A stretch of DNA of 64,000 nucleotides, taken from assembly GCA_011037195.1 (NCBI GenBank), contig JAAEAF010004375.1, positions 1 to 64,000 on the forward strand, given 5' to 3'. The notes beneath the pieces were generated by a model. The model did no database searches and was not told where the DNA came from. It was given only the letters and a program-made list of their open reading frames with translations. Made by a program: the position numbers and the translations under genes. The stretch's first letter is position 1, and each line of letters begins with the position of its first letter. Origin of the DNA: Triatoma infestans (lineage: Eukaryota > Arthropoda > Insecta > Hemiptera > Reduviidae). Below, piece by piece: positions 33,890 to 45,813 of this stretch.

Positions 33890-34415
33890 ATAACTAGAGC
33901 TGAGAAGCTGGAGACGGACAGAATTTTATGCCTGTCCTCCGATATAATGAGTTTTGGAGAAACATTGCGTGGATACGCAGGCGTGCGTCCAGGGCCAAAA
34001 GATTTATCAGATGGACTAAGCAGGGATTTTCGAATTATCTCCCGTCCCTGACCAGGATAAGATTGAGGACGTTAGTAAGTGTAGTAACTGGACACACATG
34101 GGTGGCTATTCATTTATATAAAATAGGAAGGAAGCTTAGTCACATATGTCACAACTGTGATGATAAGAGTTTGGGAAACGGTGTATCACTATTTATGTCA
34201 GTGTACCCGTTTCGCTGGTACTAGGTTTCGTGTATTTTGGAGGGCCTCATGCTCCCGGAAAGGCCTGGGTTGGAGCTATAGGATATTTTAGGATATTGTA
34301 GACAGATCGGCAAACTACCGGGGGAGATTAATTAGCGGGATGAATGGGGGGGGGAATTAAAAGCCACATAGGCTTAGGTCGCATGCCGATAAGCACCGAT
34401 GATTTTATAATAATA
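33890..34415 (+). pseudogene. 5'-truncated LINE: ORF2 C-terminus and (TAA)n tail
   Basis: The frame at 33928-34224 reads 'RASRAKRFIRWTKQGFSNYL' and then 'RLRTLVSVVTGHTWVAIHLY' and 'CHNCDD'. It matches the LINE on the opposite strand at the right edge (63397-63633: 'LQAKRFIKGIKQGVSDYL', 'GLRTLVGIVTGHAW'). It ends in 'ttataataataataag'. The Cys/His motif is incomplete and a frameshift follows. This is a third LINE subfamily of the same general type. Confidence 0.75.
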
Positions 34416-34730
34416 ATAAGTACACATTCGACAAGCACTTCAAAGTTCTATACTGGACAGAGCGGCTTGGGAAACTGCCTATGTGGCTTATCTAGGCTGG
34501 TACGGAGCTAATCCGTGGTGAGACATCTCGGTAAGCCCAGGCAAGCAGTGTCTTACAGTGTCTTTCAGGCAGAGCTAGTCGTAATAATTATCTCTGTTTC
34601 TGTGATAAAAAGACGTTGGGCACATAATTCCAGAATGGTCATCTTCTTAGACAGCGAGGCTCCCTTGCAAGCCATCAGCTCGTATCAGATCAACTTGAGA
34701 CTGATTTGGGCAGGTAAATAAGGTTTTTTT
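34416..34730 (+). pseudogene. LOA-like element fragment: RNase H segment only
   Basis: The frame at 34515-34721 reads 'FQAELVVIIISVSVIKRRWA' and then 'MVIFLDSEAPLQAI', against 'FQAELVAIIICAAEIRRRGV' and 'VVIYSDSQAALRAI' in the intact ORF2 at 4097-7717. About 90 bp upstream also match ('FKVL...'). Both ends stop abruptly with no tail, so this is an internal fragment, joined directly to the tail of the LINE before it. Confidence 0.78.
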
Positions 34731-35835
34731 AGTTAGGTTAAGGGCGCATTCAAAGAGTTTCTTGAGCGTGATTCTAAAGTGTTTCTCTTCAGCTATACTA
34801 GCTTGCATTACTCTATTTAGAAATCTAGCGTCATAAAAGCAAAATCCAGGGGGACTTGGAAATTTTAGTTATAGTTCACCTGTGTTTGTGACTTAGTCTG
34901 TTCTCACAATATTAAGAAAAAAAGCATTATTGGTCTTTATTATTACAAGTAAAATAGAGAAGAAAGCGGATGAATAAGAACTAGTCAGTCATAAATTGGC
35001 GCATAAATCAATTTTTACAATGATCGTCAAGGGCCTAAATAAGTTTTACAATAATCATCTAATTATTTAATTATTAAAGGAAGAGTTTTGTCATCTAATA
35101 GGTTTAAAATCATAAAAAATATAAATTATAAATAATATTGCAACAAAATATAACAATTTGCATACAGATTGCATACATGGTTATATCAGATTTTATTATG
35201 TTTTTTTTTTCTTTATTTTTATTATTACAGTGGCTTGTTTTAGTGAAATAGTAAAGCTATGACACATTCTATTTAGATAGAGATTATTATCATAACTCAT
35301 GACGTATGTTATTAAAACCATCTGTCACATAGGTGTCTGGCTATTTATTATAAATTTAAAAAACAAAAAACTTGCTCGAATAACTTTGGTATTGTTAAAA
35401 AATTGGAACAATAAAGAAAGCAAGAAAAAAAAAACAATTGTGAACATATTGTTATTGTAATTGTTATAATATTATTTCCCTCGGGTTTCTGAAGGACGTG
35501 TTGTAATCATATTATTTCCGCTTAACTTCAGAATTAAGTTTGTTTAGATTTTCTTTATTTTTTTGTATACAAGAAAATACTTTCGTTCGGATTTCTTAAG
35601 CGCCTGATATATCTGTTAATTTTTTTTTTTTTTTTTTTTTACAATTAATATCAAAATTACCGAATAGATTTCAATTACTTTCCTTCAAGTAATTTTCCTT
35701 CAGCTACTAACTTATTCATGTGAGTACGTTAGGTTCATCTGAATTCCTGAATGATCATGGTTTGTTGATTTTGTATTTTAACTAAAACTCTTTTTCAAGT
35801 CTTATTGTGTTTGCTATAAAGTAAAGAGTAATGCT
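34731..35835. other. AT-rich spacer, no gene seen
   Basis: No domain, tRNA-like box or matched repeat was found. A T22 run lies near 35619-35640. Confidence 0.45.
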
Positions 35836-36017
35836 TAATTTTTTCAGGCGGGCTTAACGTCCAGCTACCAAATTAGGTATCATGGACGGGGACGGAAAGC
35901 ATCTACTTTATCTTATATTTTTTTAAATGAATATAAAATTTAGCACCTATACGCGGGACTCGAACTGAGGATCTCTCAGTTACTAGTCCATGCTCATAAC
36001 CACTACACCAACATCCG
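35836..36017 (-). repeat. tRNA-derived SINE, family S2, copy 2
   Basis: The best-preserved copy. On the minus strand it has 'TGGTGTAGTGGTTATGAGC' (A-box region) and 'CAGTTCGAGTCCCGC' (B box, complement at 35954-35968), then the body ending 'CCCGCCTGAAAAAATTA'. Confidence 0.82.
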
Positions 36018-36672
36018 CCCCAATTATTGTGTTTGTTATAATTGTGTGTATACGTATACACAGGGAATGTCAGATGATGAACTGTGTGGGGCTGGTTTGA
36101 GTTAAAACTCCATTAATTCTCTAAGTTGTGTTTCTTGTTTGTAATATATCATCCTTTTAACATTGAAAATTTGATGATATGTGAACCTTGGCAAGCTGAC
36201 TGAAATAGGTGTGAGTTAGTCCAGAAAGAGAAAGTAAGTAAGAGTGAGATAGGTAAACTGTGTTGGGTGATGCTTATATAACTTCAATTGATCTTATTCC
36301 ACCAATATACATTGTAAAGTTCAGACCGACATATATACATACAATACCGGTGCTTATAGTGTTAAAAGATTTACTCAAATCTAAATATATGCACAATTAC
36401 GTCCTTCATTTGTTTTTTTGTTTTTTTTTTTTCAGAAGTTAAATAATGGGATGAGTGGTTCTCTTTAGTTTGAAAAAGTAAACCATTGCATTAACCCACC
36501 TATAGACTAAACATTAGTATGTCAATCATGAAACAAACCCGTCTTTATCGTACCGTCGAATAGACTTTGTCCGACATTCTATTTATATATTTTCTTTGAA
36601 ATGTATATATAGTTCCTTCATAAAGTAAAAATCTTATTCTTTTTACCGTAATTTCTGACATAAATAAAAAAA
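36018..36672. other. Spacer, no gene seen
   Basis: AT-rich. The frame at 36260-36442 is unsupported. Confidence 0.4.
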
Positions 36673-38012
36673 TCTAGTGCGAAACATTCATAGACTTTCT
36701 TTCACTGTGATTTACAAAGTTATAAATGTCAACTTCATAAGGTACTTATAATTTTCACTAAATGTTTAAGTTTCTTCAGTATCTTATTACTGGGCGAATC
36801 TAAACTTAATAAAATGATTCTTTTAGGGAAGTATGACCTTCCAGCTCCCCCCTCCCCTCGAACTCCTCTAAAATTAATTTTCTGTGAAAACTGTTGCAAA
36901 CAAAAATGATATTCTCTGTTCATCTAGTTTTTTCCAAGTCGGGAATTTCGAAACATATTTATTTTCTAATAATAAACTAAACTAAAACTTTCCCGTTGGT
37001 GAGTGCCAGGGGATGTTGGCATTGAAGGGAATTAGATGGCCGACGCTCTGGCAAAAGGTAGAAGCTGCACCCCCGCTTCTAAAGCCTCAATCTTTTTGCA
37101 GGGTCAGCAACCAGTCTCTCTTTGGAAGAACTTAAGGAGGAGGAGGTGAGGTTTCAACTCTGGAACTCACTCCCTGGACTGAGGTAGGCTAAGATCTGCT
37201 TGGGCATTATGACCGGAGGCCTGCATCGGTCTTAGTAAGAACGAACTCCGCGTTTTTAAGGGTTTCCTCACGGGGCATTGTCGACGCAGAGGACACCTGG
37301 TGAAGTTGGGTTTGGAGAATGGTAGCACATGCAGATTCTATGGGGAATATAGAGGAAACTCCATTACATCTCCTAACAGACTGCGAGCCTGGCACTCAGA
37401 GAAGATTTAAGAACCTAGGGTAGTTACCAGATGGAGGAGAGGAATATACCCTCCCCAGTCCCCGGCTGGTTACTAGGATTCCTTAAGGATCTTAATCTAA
37501 TGGGGGTGTTATAGACATTGTTCGCATAGGACGTCGTTGGTACGCTATGGGCTAGCCTATGGCAACCAAGGGGCACAGCACAATAGATCGTATAGGTCTC
37601 AGTGCATTGGGCTCCTCTACCTAAAAAAAATAATACTTTAAAGGAAAACTTCAAAAACACAACTTTAATGAATTTTCCTGAAAATGATTCAAATAAAAGT
37701 TGTAGCACTTTGTAAGTACAGTTAATATACCAAATGTAAAATAAATCGTCGGTCCGTAAAAAACTAAAAGTCAATTCTGGCTGATCGATTTTGTCCTAAA
37801 CAAAAATTCCGGATCTCCTCGTACAACTTAATTTGAAATATCAAGTTTGAACTTTCTGTGATTTTTCGTTTTTAAGTCATGCTTACCACACAAACTCAGA
37901 TAGGCCAATTTCTAGAACCCTTTTTTCGGACATAGGGATTCTCAAATCATCATTTCCGGTGAAAACTCAAAGTCGAAACTTTGAGACAATGCCAACGAAA
38001 GTATGAGAAAGT
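36673..38012 (+). repeat. Family A repeat, decayed, split by a LINE insertion
   Basis: The left end (TCTAGTGCGAAACATTCA) lies at 36673 and the right end (...tatgagaaagt) at 38012. A LINE fragment (36992-37631) interrupts the 'gcactttag' block of an internal unit. Confidence 0.7.
36992..37631 (+). pseudogene. 5'-truncated LINE: RNase H end and ORF2 C-terminus
   Basis: Starts with 'PGDVGIEGN', a TAG stop, then 'MADALAKGRSC' (final RNase H motif, with the usual Glu codon turned into a stop). It continues to 'GFLTGHCRRRGHLVKLGLEN' in another frame. It matches 21213-21631 almost base for base from about 37150 on. It ends 'ctacctaaaaaaaat'. Flanking AAAACTTT (36984-36991) and AATACTTT (37632-37639) look like an imperfect TSD. 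Confidence 0.8.
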
Positions 38013-38477
38013 AAAAAATTAAGGATGATTTTATAATGAAGTCAGTAAACATGTTTTCAATTGCCATATTTAGGTTTGCAAGTATTTGGATTTATCAAAT
38101 TATCAATTATCATCCTGGCAGTGAACTATAAATCCACAATATATAGTGATATACAAAAATCTCCTTTCAATCTCGAGCTTTCTGCCCCTGTTTTTTGGAA
38201 TAAATACCTTACAGGTATTATATCTTTCCAAAATTTGCTAAAAGCACTGCCAATTTTTAAGTTTTTACTTCGGAACTATCTCCCAAAGCATCATAGAGTT
38301 GTCTTTATGGACTCAAATGATCGTCTTATTGCTTACTTTACTAAATGAAAAGTTGGGCAGTTTCTTATCATATTTCTTCAGTCTGGTATATTAGATTGTG
38401 GATTAGCATTTCTTATACTAACTGGATAGTAAGCTATCATCCTATTCAATTGCAAAGATCTTCATCAAATGATTGCT
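38013..38477. other. Spacer with an unassigned open frame
   Basis: The + frame at 38061-38348 (95 codons) resembles no family I know and is not called. Confidence 0.35.
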
Positions 38478-38741
38478 TTTTTTTTTAATTGTCTGTGGGG
38501 AGGGACCAAGCCCTAATACTATCCAAAGCCCTTCTGAGCCCATATAGATATCCCGAAGTTCGGAGCCTTCTCAGTGCACCTGCCGGACAGTGTTCTCTCG
38601 TTACAGACAACACTGACCATCACCGGATAGTGAGCTGTAAGAGGCTCCTAAGAAGAAAAAATCTAAGGGCAGCAGCTGGACTTGATCCTGGACCGCCGCA
38701 TTGCTACTCCAGCGCCTACGACTGAGCTAATTCCTTCCCTG
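38478..38741 (-). repeat. tRNA-derived SINE, family S1, long-tail variant
   Basis: The tRNA-like head is at the high coordinate (decayed A box near 38725 and B-box region near 38680), and the tail ends in a T run at 38478-38486 (poly-A on the element strand). It is flanked by ATGATTGCT at 38469-38477 and 38742-38750. Unlike copies at 56 and 61 kb, its 3' body carries 'gtctgtggggagggaccaagccc'. Confidence 0.8.
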
Positions 38742-38750
38742 ATGATTGCT

Positions 38751-39444
38751 TTCAGTCTTGCCATGACGTCACTCGAAAAAATTAAACTGAAAAATATTTG
38801 AATATAAAAAAATAAAAATAACGATAATATTTCTAAAGAGATTAATGTTTGAAATAAATTAAATTATTGAACTAAAAGAAAAACAATTTTTATTAAATCA
38901 AGATATTAAACTTTATGATAGTCAATAAACAGATTATAATTTTAACAGTCTAACAACAATAACACCATCTGTTTGTTTCATAAAACAAGATACGACAGCG
39001 GAATATTATTCAAATCTCTAGTAGGCTTATATATACATATATACTTACACCACATAACTTAAGTGATTCCAAACAGATCTAAACACCTGTGTGTTGGTGA
39101 CACTTTTAACTGGCCTCTTAGTTCCCTTCTAAACAGTTCCTCACTAAAAACAAACATAACAAAACCCTTTTTGTTTACACAAACCTGTTCTTTCATTCAT
39201 TTAACAAAGTTACCTGTACTTCTTAGAATTTCTTTAGATTTCTGAGCGTGTAATTTTTTTTTTTATTTTTTTTTTTTAAGAATTTCACAGAACTTTTTTT
39301 AAATTATGAAAGCGTAGTTTTGTTTTGTCAAGCTCTTCTACTTTAAAGTTTGAGAAGTTCTTTTTTTGAAATTAAAAAATTCTGTTTTTATTGAAATAAA
39401 TTATCTAAAATTAATCTTGACCATTGTGATCCTTAAGGAATCAC
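38751..39444. other. AT-rich spacer, no gene seen
   Basis: Only T/A runs and an unsupported frame at 39063-39245. Confidence 0.4.
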
Positions 39445-39454
39445 AATTCGTGCA

Positions 39455-39546
39455 ATATCTTTCTCACCACTGCCGGACATGCTTTCTCTTACAAAAGTGA
39501 GCTATAGACGTTGCTAATCCAGCGCGCTACCACTTTTCCCTTCCCG
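39455..39546 (-). repeat. SINE S1, internally deleted remnant with TSD
   Basis: Keeps 'cactgccggacatg' from the body and 'gttgctaatccagcgcgctacca' from the head, with the middle, including the B box, deleted. It is flanked by AATTCGTGCA at 39445-39454 and 39547-39556. Confidence 0.75.
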
Positions 39547-39556
39547 AATTCGTGCA

Positions 39557-40359
39557 CTATTGTTACCAATTCTTCTTTTCAAAACTTGCGGAGGGTTATA
39601 ATCATGCCAGATTTATACAATCTTTTATGCCTCTTTCCGTCTTAGGATTCCATTCATCAGTACCAAGATTTATCTTGTACTCAACTGGTGGTTGTAAAAA
39701 GTATTTTGAAAAGGGAAGTCTTCGGAAACAATGTGATCCACATTTTCCTAATATAATACATGGCATTCAGAAAACGGGAGAGATCTTTTATTTTTATTGA
39801 AATTTACAACTGTAACAATAGTTTACACAAGTAAATATAATGTTAGCTAATACAATGACGGGTTGTTAAATTGGAGTAGGCATCCATCCAATGGTAACAT
39901 TCCATTATCTTGAAACATTATTTCATCGTGTCATGACAATAGTAGATCACGATCTTCAATCTCCTTAGGGGATTTATCTGTTATTGTGGGACAAGAAAGT
40001 TGTTCTATTCAGAGGAATGAAATGAGAGGAATGGAATCTGTGAACATGAGATTTCGCTAGATCTTAGAGAAAGGGAATTTTCAGGTCATTATGGACTATG
40101 AAATTCGGATAAGGACAAATGGAGCCTTAAGAATTTTCCGAAAGATTGGATGCGTTAGAAATTGGAATATTTAGTCGATCTCCATACTTCATGACCGTAT
40201 GACCATATTGGACTTAACAACAGTAGATATAAAAGTCTTTTGTTGTTTAAGTTTAGTTTTGAAGATCAGAGAGGACCTTCCCAGGAGTTTATAGGGTCGA
40301 TAACTTCTTGGGGAGAGAACTAATATCAATTTTTCATCTTCGTGAAGGCAGTAATAGTA
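39557..40359. other. Spacer, no gene seen
   Basis: No recognisable feature. The frame at 39552-39800 is unsupported. Confidence 0.4.
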
Positions 40360-40822
40360 TTCGTCTGTGGAGAGGGACCGAACCCTAGCTATCCATATAG
40401 CTTTGGAACCAAATATTAAATAACATCTTATCTGTCCTGTCTTTCATCTTAAGATCTCATCGAGGCATTTGGACGTAGTTACTGCTATGTCTTATTATAG
40501 ATTGTGGTTTACCAAATTTTTAATGTTCATACAAAGGAGCTTTGTCACTACACTATTTTTGCAAACACTGGCAGTTGTAGATTGTTGTAGGGGATTATTG
40601 CACTGCGACCTCAAAGATCTATTGAGACCCCCGGAGCCTTCTCCAATGCACAGCCGGCCTCCAAGTAGCGTTCTCTAGCTTTTAGACAACACTGCCCATC
40701 ACCAGACAGTGAATTGTAGAGGCTCCTAGAAAGAAAAAATCTATGGGCAGCATGCTGGATTCGAACACAGGGACTTCCTCGTTGCTAGTCCAGCGCGCTA
40801 CAACGAGCTAATCTCTTCCTTC
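40360..40822 (-). repeat. SINE S1, long-tail variant split by unrelated sequence
   Basis: 40610-40820 holds the head (B-box complement 'ggattcgaacac', 'agtccagcgcgctac') and body. The distal 'gtctgtggagagggaccgaaccc' block lies at 40362-40384, about 220 bp away, so the copy is either interrupted or a longer variant. Confidence 0.68.
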
Positions 40823-42464
40823 TCCCTTGGATTTCGCCAATAAACTAGGGACGGACACCCTAGTTTGTGTACTGTGTTTGTCCTTGTCTGGAAAGTGTAG
40901 AGTGTATGTAGTTTAAGTATATTGTGTACTGTTCTGACGAAGTGCATGGAGTACTGAGCTTGGTAACCCGTGGGGTCGCTACTCCCGAAGTAACTGCATA
41001 CAACAGATACCCCTTGCGGGCAAACACCCGCAGTTATTATGGATATAGTTCTTAACAAATTTGTAATTGATCAATTTAAAGTTTCATGATTAGATCTAGT
41101 TTTTCTAATCTCCCGCTATTTCATTCCTCTAATTAAAATAATGACGAGTAACGCTATAAATATCATTTCTTTTATTCGATAAAAAAGAAAGTCACAAATA
41201 GTTATTATATTAGTTTTTTTTTTGTTTTTTTTTTAACTGAAATGGCTTTTATAAATATCTTTTCTATTTCTCGCTTAAATTTAAGATAAATATCTTTCAT
41301 ATTGTTACAATATTTTCATATAATTCTTTTTCTTTATTTATTTAAATTTCAAGTGGAATTTATCACCTTGCCTTACTGGCGGTGGTGGTAGTAGTAATAC
41401 AATCCTACCAGTAATGTCTGTCTCTAATTCCTTTATATTATTACATCATTGTACAAATAAATATTACAAAATTGTTGTATACTAATTTTTCACATCTGTT
41501 CATATTGCGTCATCAAAATGTATGAAAGGCCACGCACTCACACATAACCATGTTTGCTACTTCGAGTTTTTTTATTTTTTTATTGTTTTATATTATTATA
41601 ATGGCGCATAGTAACAATGTTTGGAAATTAATTCAGTGACGACTTGTTTTGTCGATCGGTGTATATATGCGTACTAAAATAAATAAAGTAATGTCTACTT
41701 TTTTTTTTAAAGTATTTTATGTACGGATACAGATCAGATAATTGGAGGCGGATGGTAAATATAATTGATTAAATTTTTAATATTCATCTGTCAAATAAAA
41801 TTCAAAGCCAAAATAAATAAATAAAATCCAAATACCTAGAATTGAATCAAATATCGCTATCACCAGTTCAGTTCAGCAATCATGTCTTCTATGTCTGACG
41901 GTGTGTTATCGATGGAATTAGGGTACAAACTGACAGAGAGAGAGCTCAAACAATTGTAAAGTGGCTTTCAACGAAACAAAAAAATGTTGAACTTTCCTTC
42001 TTTTTGATATATAACTTTTTCCAGCTTCCGTTTCTTGAGTCAGATCTCTTCTTTTACACCACTTTAGTTTTTTACTGTTGGAATGCCCACAAAATGATTC
42101 TAAGCCATGGCGATTCAGCAAGACATTTTTTTGTTCTGAGCAAATTCCTTTCATGTCTTCCTATTTTCCCTTAGATTTGCTCATCGCCTTGATCTTCATT
42201 TTATTCTTGACCGGCTAGGATTCCAAAATTTGGAGAATTTGCACCACTATTTCATCACTCGTTTAATCTTTATCGGTTTATGGCGTAAGAAGCTTGTCTT
42301 TCATCTATGATTCTTCCCTATACGAGGGAGAAGGACTAGCAATTTCTACAGGAATCTCAGTCTAACAATATGAACAGCATTTGCATTACATCTCCCACAT
42401 TTACGTGTGTAAACACATAGGGCCTGCAGAGATCTTTGATATGTGCAACTATTTCGGTTGGAAG
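40823..42464. other. Spacer, no gene seen
   Basis: Mostly AT-rich. 40840-41040 is more balanced in composition but unrecognised. The minus frame at 41918-42154 (78 codons, Lys-rich) and a Cys-containing stretch at 42340-42400 (minus) were inspected and not assigned. Confidence 0.4.
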
Positions 42465-42645
42465 AGTTAAAGCGTTTAGCTCAGTAGTAAGTAAACCGCT
42501 GGACCCCACGCAAAGATCACGGATTCGAGTCCAAAAGTGACTGCTCTTAGTATTTCTCTTCTTCGAAACCTCTAAAACTCACTGCCAGTGATGGGCAATG
42601 TTGTCTTCTGTAACGAGAGCCTACCAGTGAACTAAGAAGGTTTTG
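42465..42645 (+). repeat. SINE S1, only + strand copy
   Basis: The head 'gtttagctcagtagtaagt' (A box) and 'ggattcgagtcc' (B box, 42522-42533) are followed by the S1 body ('cactgccagtgatgggcaatgttgtct'). Decayed and 3' truncated. Confidence 0.75.
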
Positions 42646-43015
42646 GCGGACAAAATAGATCTTTTAGGTTGCGATAGAATTCGCTTTATCCCCATTTCCT
42701 CTACCTCCAACAGCCATGATTTTTATCCTATTCTACTTACAGTTGTTACTGTCTTTTGCCATTTTTTAAGTAATCTCATTATTTTTGCAGGCTTTTACAA
42801 ATCTTCATCATTTTTTTTTTTTACTCTGGAACAGAGAATGATATATGTCAAAAATGGAAAAAGAACGAACTTAAAAATAATAAAAAAAAAACATACAATA
42901 ATTCAGATTGCATACTTTAATTTTATCTTTTTTCCAAACAAGTTTAATTTTATTCATTAATTTTTCAAAGGTTGGAGAAAGTTGAGAGAATTAATAATAA
43001 TTAAAAAAAAAAGAA

Positions 43016-43200
43016 ACTGATGCGAAACATTCACACGGCTTTCTCTTACTCCACTTTTACATAGTTTTGTGTAATAATTTATTTTTTATTTATATGGTTA
43101 TTATTTAGTTACAAATTTTATATAGAATTGAAAAATTTATTTATGTATATCCGAAATATAAGATAAAGCCGTACTTCCGGTATTATATAATAACCTATTT
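43016..43200 (+). repeat. Family A repeat, left-end fragment
   Basis: Starts 'actgatgcgaaacattcacac' followed by 'ctttctcttactcc', the left end and subterminal repeat. It decays after about 180 bp. Confidence 0.6.
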
Positions 43201-43249
43201 CCGTCTGGGTACTACTAATCTTCCCATCTGACATGAAGATTTCTGACAA

Positions 43250-44499
43250 ATCTATTAATCGGAAAATAGCAACTTTACTGAATATTTTTTTTTTTTTTTT
43301 CTAGAAAACGGCCTCAACGGATTTTCTTTAAACTTCATATATATTATTATCTATATACATAAATACCTACCACTTTTAAAATTTAAAATATTTCCCCGTG
43401 AAAGTTTATTTTTTGTGTGTTCTGTAACGACATAAGGTCATAGCAATGTCAAAGTGGTTCCAGCCAGCTGCTATCTTCACAAAGGATGGCAGGAATAAAA
43501 GATAATTTATATTTAGTGGCCTAGCCGGCCGCTGTCTTCAAGACAAGGCCGCGGCCAAACAAACAAAACCAAGGGTCAATACTTTACATCAAAGCAAGCA
43601 CCGATAAAGCTGGCCACTGACCTAAATCGCTGGACACCGAACTAACCAAGGTCGCACACTAGGAGAGATGTCTTGGTGTGAGTGTTGATAACACTAATAT
43701 AAACTTCGCCCCATTGGAAGAGGGGATTATTATACATCAGTACGTCAGTAGATCATCATACACCAATACGCCATTAGATTAATATACATTATTATACACG
43801 ATTATTATACGGGTACATCATTATACGAGCAGCAGTTCCGCGTCCCTATACAGGTTTTACTTATACTTATTCTTCATAATTGTGCATCTTAGTTTATTTA
43901 TTTTAATCATCTTAAATTATTTGTTATTTTAACCTTAAATTATCTAAGTATTTCATGTTAATAGTTACCATTTCTCACATTTAAATTATTATAAAAATAT
44001 AGTCTATTTTTATAAATTCAGTGTTAGTAATTCGAGCTCTAACTTCCAAAATCTCTAAACTAACTTCCGCCCTCTTCAAGACTCCTACTACATACCACAG
44101 GAATCACAATAAACGATTCCACTACAGTTCTGAGGGAGCATAGCTTTTCGCTTTGCTCTAAAGTGACTCTCCAATATAATGTTTAGTTTTACTATCTACA
44201 TTATAATCCATACTAATTTATATTAGAATCACTGATAGAATTCCAAATTTGAAAATAAAACCGGTTGACCAGATGTCCACTTTACTAAATAGGTTTTTGA
44301 GTTTTGGAAATTTTCTCAAAAACGGCTGCAAAGATATTATTTTCTAAACTTGGAATACTTAACAACACAGATACAAACTTATCATCACTATTAATTGATA
44401 CATTTTATTTTAAAAAAAATTGTTTTTTAGAGGGAGGTTTTTAGGGGGGGATTTGGTCAATTAATTAAATTGTTTTAATTATTGGAGTAAGAGAAAATC
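43250..44499 (-). repeat. Family A repeat, interrupted by a solo LTR
   Basis: Minus-strand internal units continue across the LTR (43423-44126), and the subterminal repeat 'ggagtaagagaaaatc' appears at 44484-44499. The right end is missing. Confidence 0.65.
43423..44126 (-). mobile_element. Solo LTR, copy 3, with internal deletion
   Basis: A reverse-oriented relative of copies 1 and 2: TGTAACG...CACTACA on the + strand, 704 bp, flanked by GTTC at 43419-43422 and 44127-44130. It is shorter than the others and differs in the middle, where 43735-43830 carries a run of 'atcattatac'-like repeats absent from copies 1 and 2. It is more diverged than they are from each other, so probably older. Confidence 0.82.
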
Positions 44500-45396
44500 A
44501 AGGCGGGGGGGGGGGTTTAAGTAGTAAATAAATACATCCCAGATTTTTTTTTGGAATTAATTTAAGAAAATGCAACATTAAATTGAGCGTAAAACATTCC
44601 TTTGTTATTTTTTTTCGTGTTTTTTTATGTTTTTTTTTTTTTAAATTTTAAACAAGAGAATTTTAATTAAGATGATTACTTTATTATAGTTATTAAATTT
44701 ATAATTAGATAAATTGTTGCTTCATTGTTTACAAATTAGGATACATAATGTAAAAAAAATAAAATAAATAAATAAATTAACAAAAACAAAAAAAAAATAA
44801 AGACAAAAATGTACACGTTGCACATATGGAATTCTAAAGTTCATTCAAGTCTTAGTGAATATTTTTAAATTACTTGAAACAACAGAGAGAGAGAGTGAGA
44901 GAGAGAGAATACAGTATGCCATTGTTTTTCCAATTGTGTATTAACTTTGAATGTTAATGCTGTCATTAGCGGACGAGAAGCGTTCTTTTTTAATATACAC
45001 AATCATAAAACATGCGAGCACGCACAAAATTACAATGTACTATATACTCGTATACCACATACAACTGTTTGAGTGAGATGTGGAATTCATATATGCACGT
45101 ATTTTATATATATATATATATATACTTGAACACCTTTGCCCCCACACATTTCCTTTTTTGACTTTTTCACACTGTTGGCTGTTGGTTTTAAAGGCGTGCC
45201 ATTAATACATTAATACATATATATACATATTATATTGAATCGTATATCTTTACAATTTAAGTTAATATGTAATAGATTTTATCGTAATATCAATTTAACT
45301 GATCTTAATTTTTTTCTTGAATAAGTTATTTCCTAAAGAGATAAATTTTATTTATAATTTCTGTCAGTTTGGTTTTATAAGAAAAAAGAAAAAAAA
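44500..45396. other. Spacer with GA and TA microsatellites
   Basis: (GA)n-like tract at 44884-44908 and (TA)n at about 45106-45122. No gene seen. Confidence 0.5.
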
Positions 45397-45588
45397 TCTG
45401 GTGTGAAACACTCACATCTTTCTGTTACTGCTATATTTTTCTCCTTGCAAGGGGAATTATTGTAATCGTGTCAAATTTTCGACATCAAACTTTCACCGGA
45501 AATACACGTTTTGAGGTCCCATGAGTCCAAAAAAGTGTCTTTAGAAAATAGTCTCTCTCTTTCTCTATGCGTGTGGTGTATGTGTGCC

Positions 45589-45644
<56 letters not shown>

Positions 45645-45813
45645 GAACAGCATAGCTCAAAAACGAAAAATCGCAGTAACTTCAAACTTGTATTTCCGTT
45701 TAGGCATCATCATGGTATCCGACCGTGTAGGTTATCTGTCAAAATTCCTCGACCGGAAGAACTTTTTTTTATGTTCTTGTGATTTTCTCAAAAATGGCTC
45801 CAACGAATTTGAT
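45397..45813. repeat. Family A hybrid: + left end joined to - right end
   Basis: 45397-45435 is a + strand left end (TCTGGTGTGAAACAC...) followed directly by a minus-strand right part (45436-45813: hairpin remnant, 'aatcgtgtcaaattttcg', GT tract, 'ctgtcaaaattcctcgaccgg'). The two ends are fused with the middle lost. Contains a perfect (GT)21 run at 45591-45632. Confidence 0.65.

Noticed and set aside
38061..38348. 95-codon + strand frame
   Set aside because: No domain, no splice sites of note, and no support from context.
41918..42400. Lys-rich minus frame and a CGRCNANA stretch upstream of it, possible transposase or zinc-binding piece
   Set aside because: I could not match it to any family; frames are broken and no flanking repeats were found.
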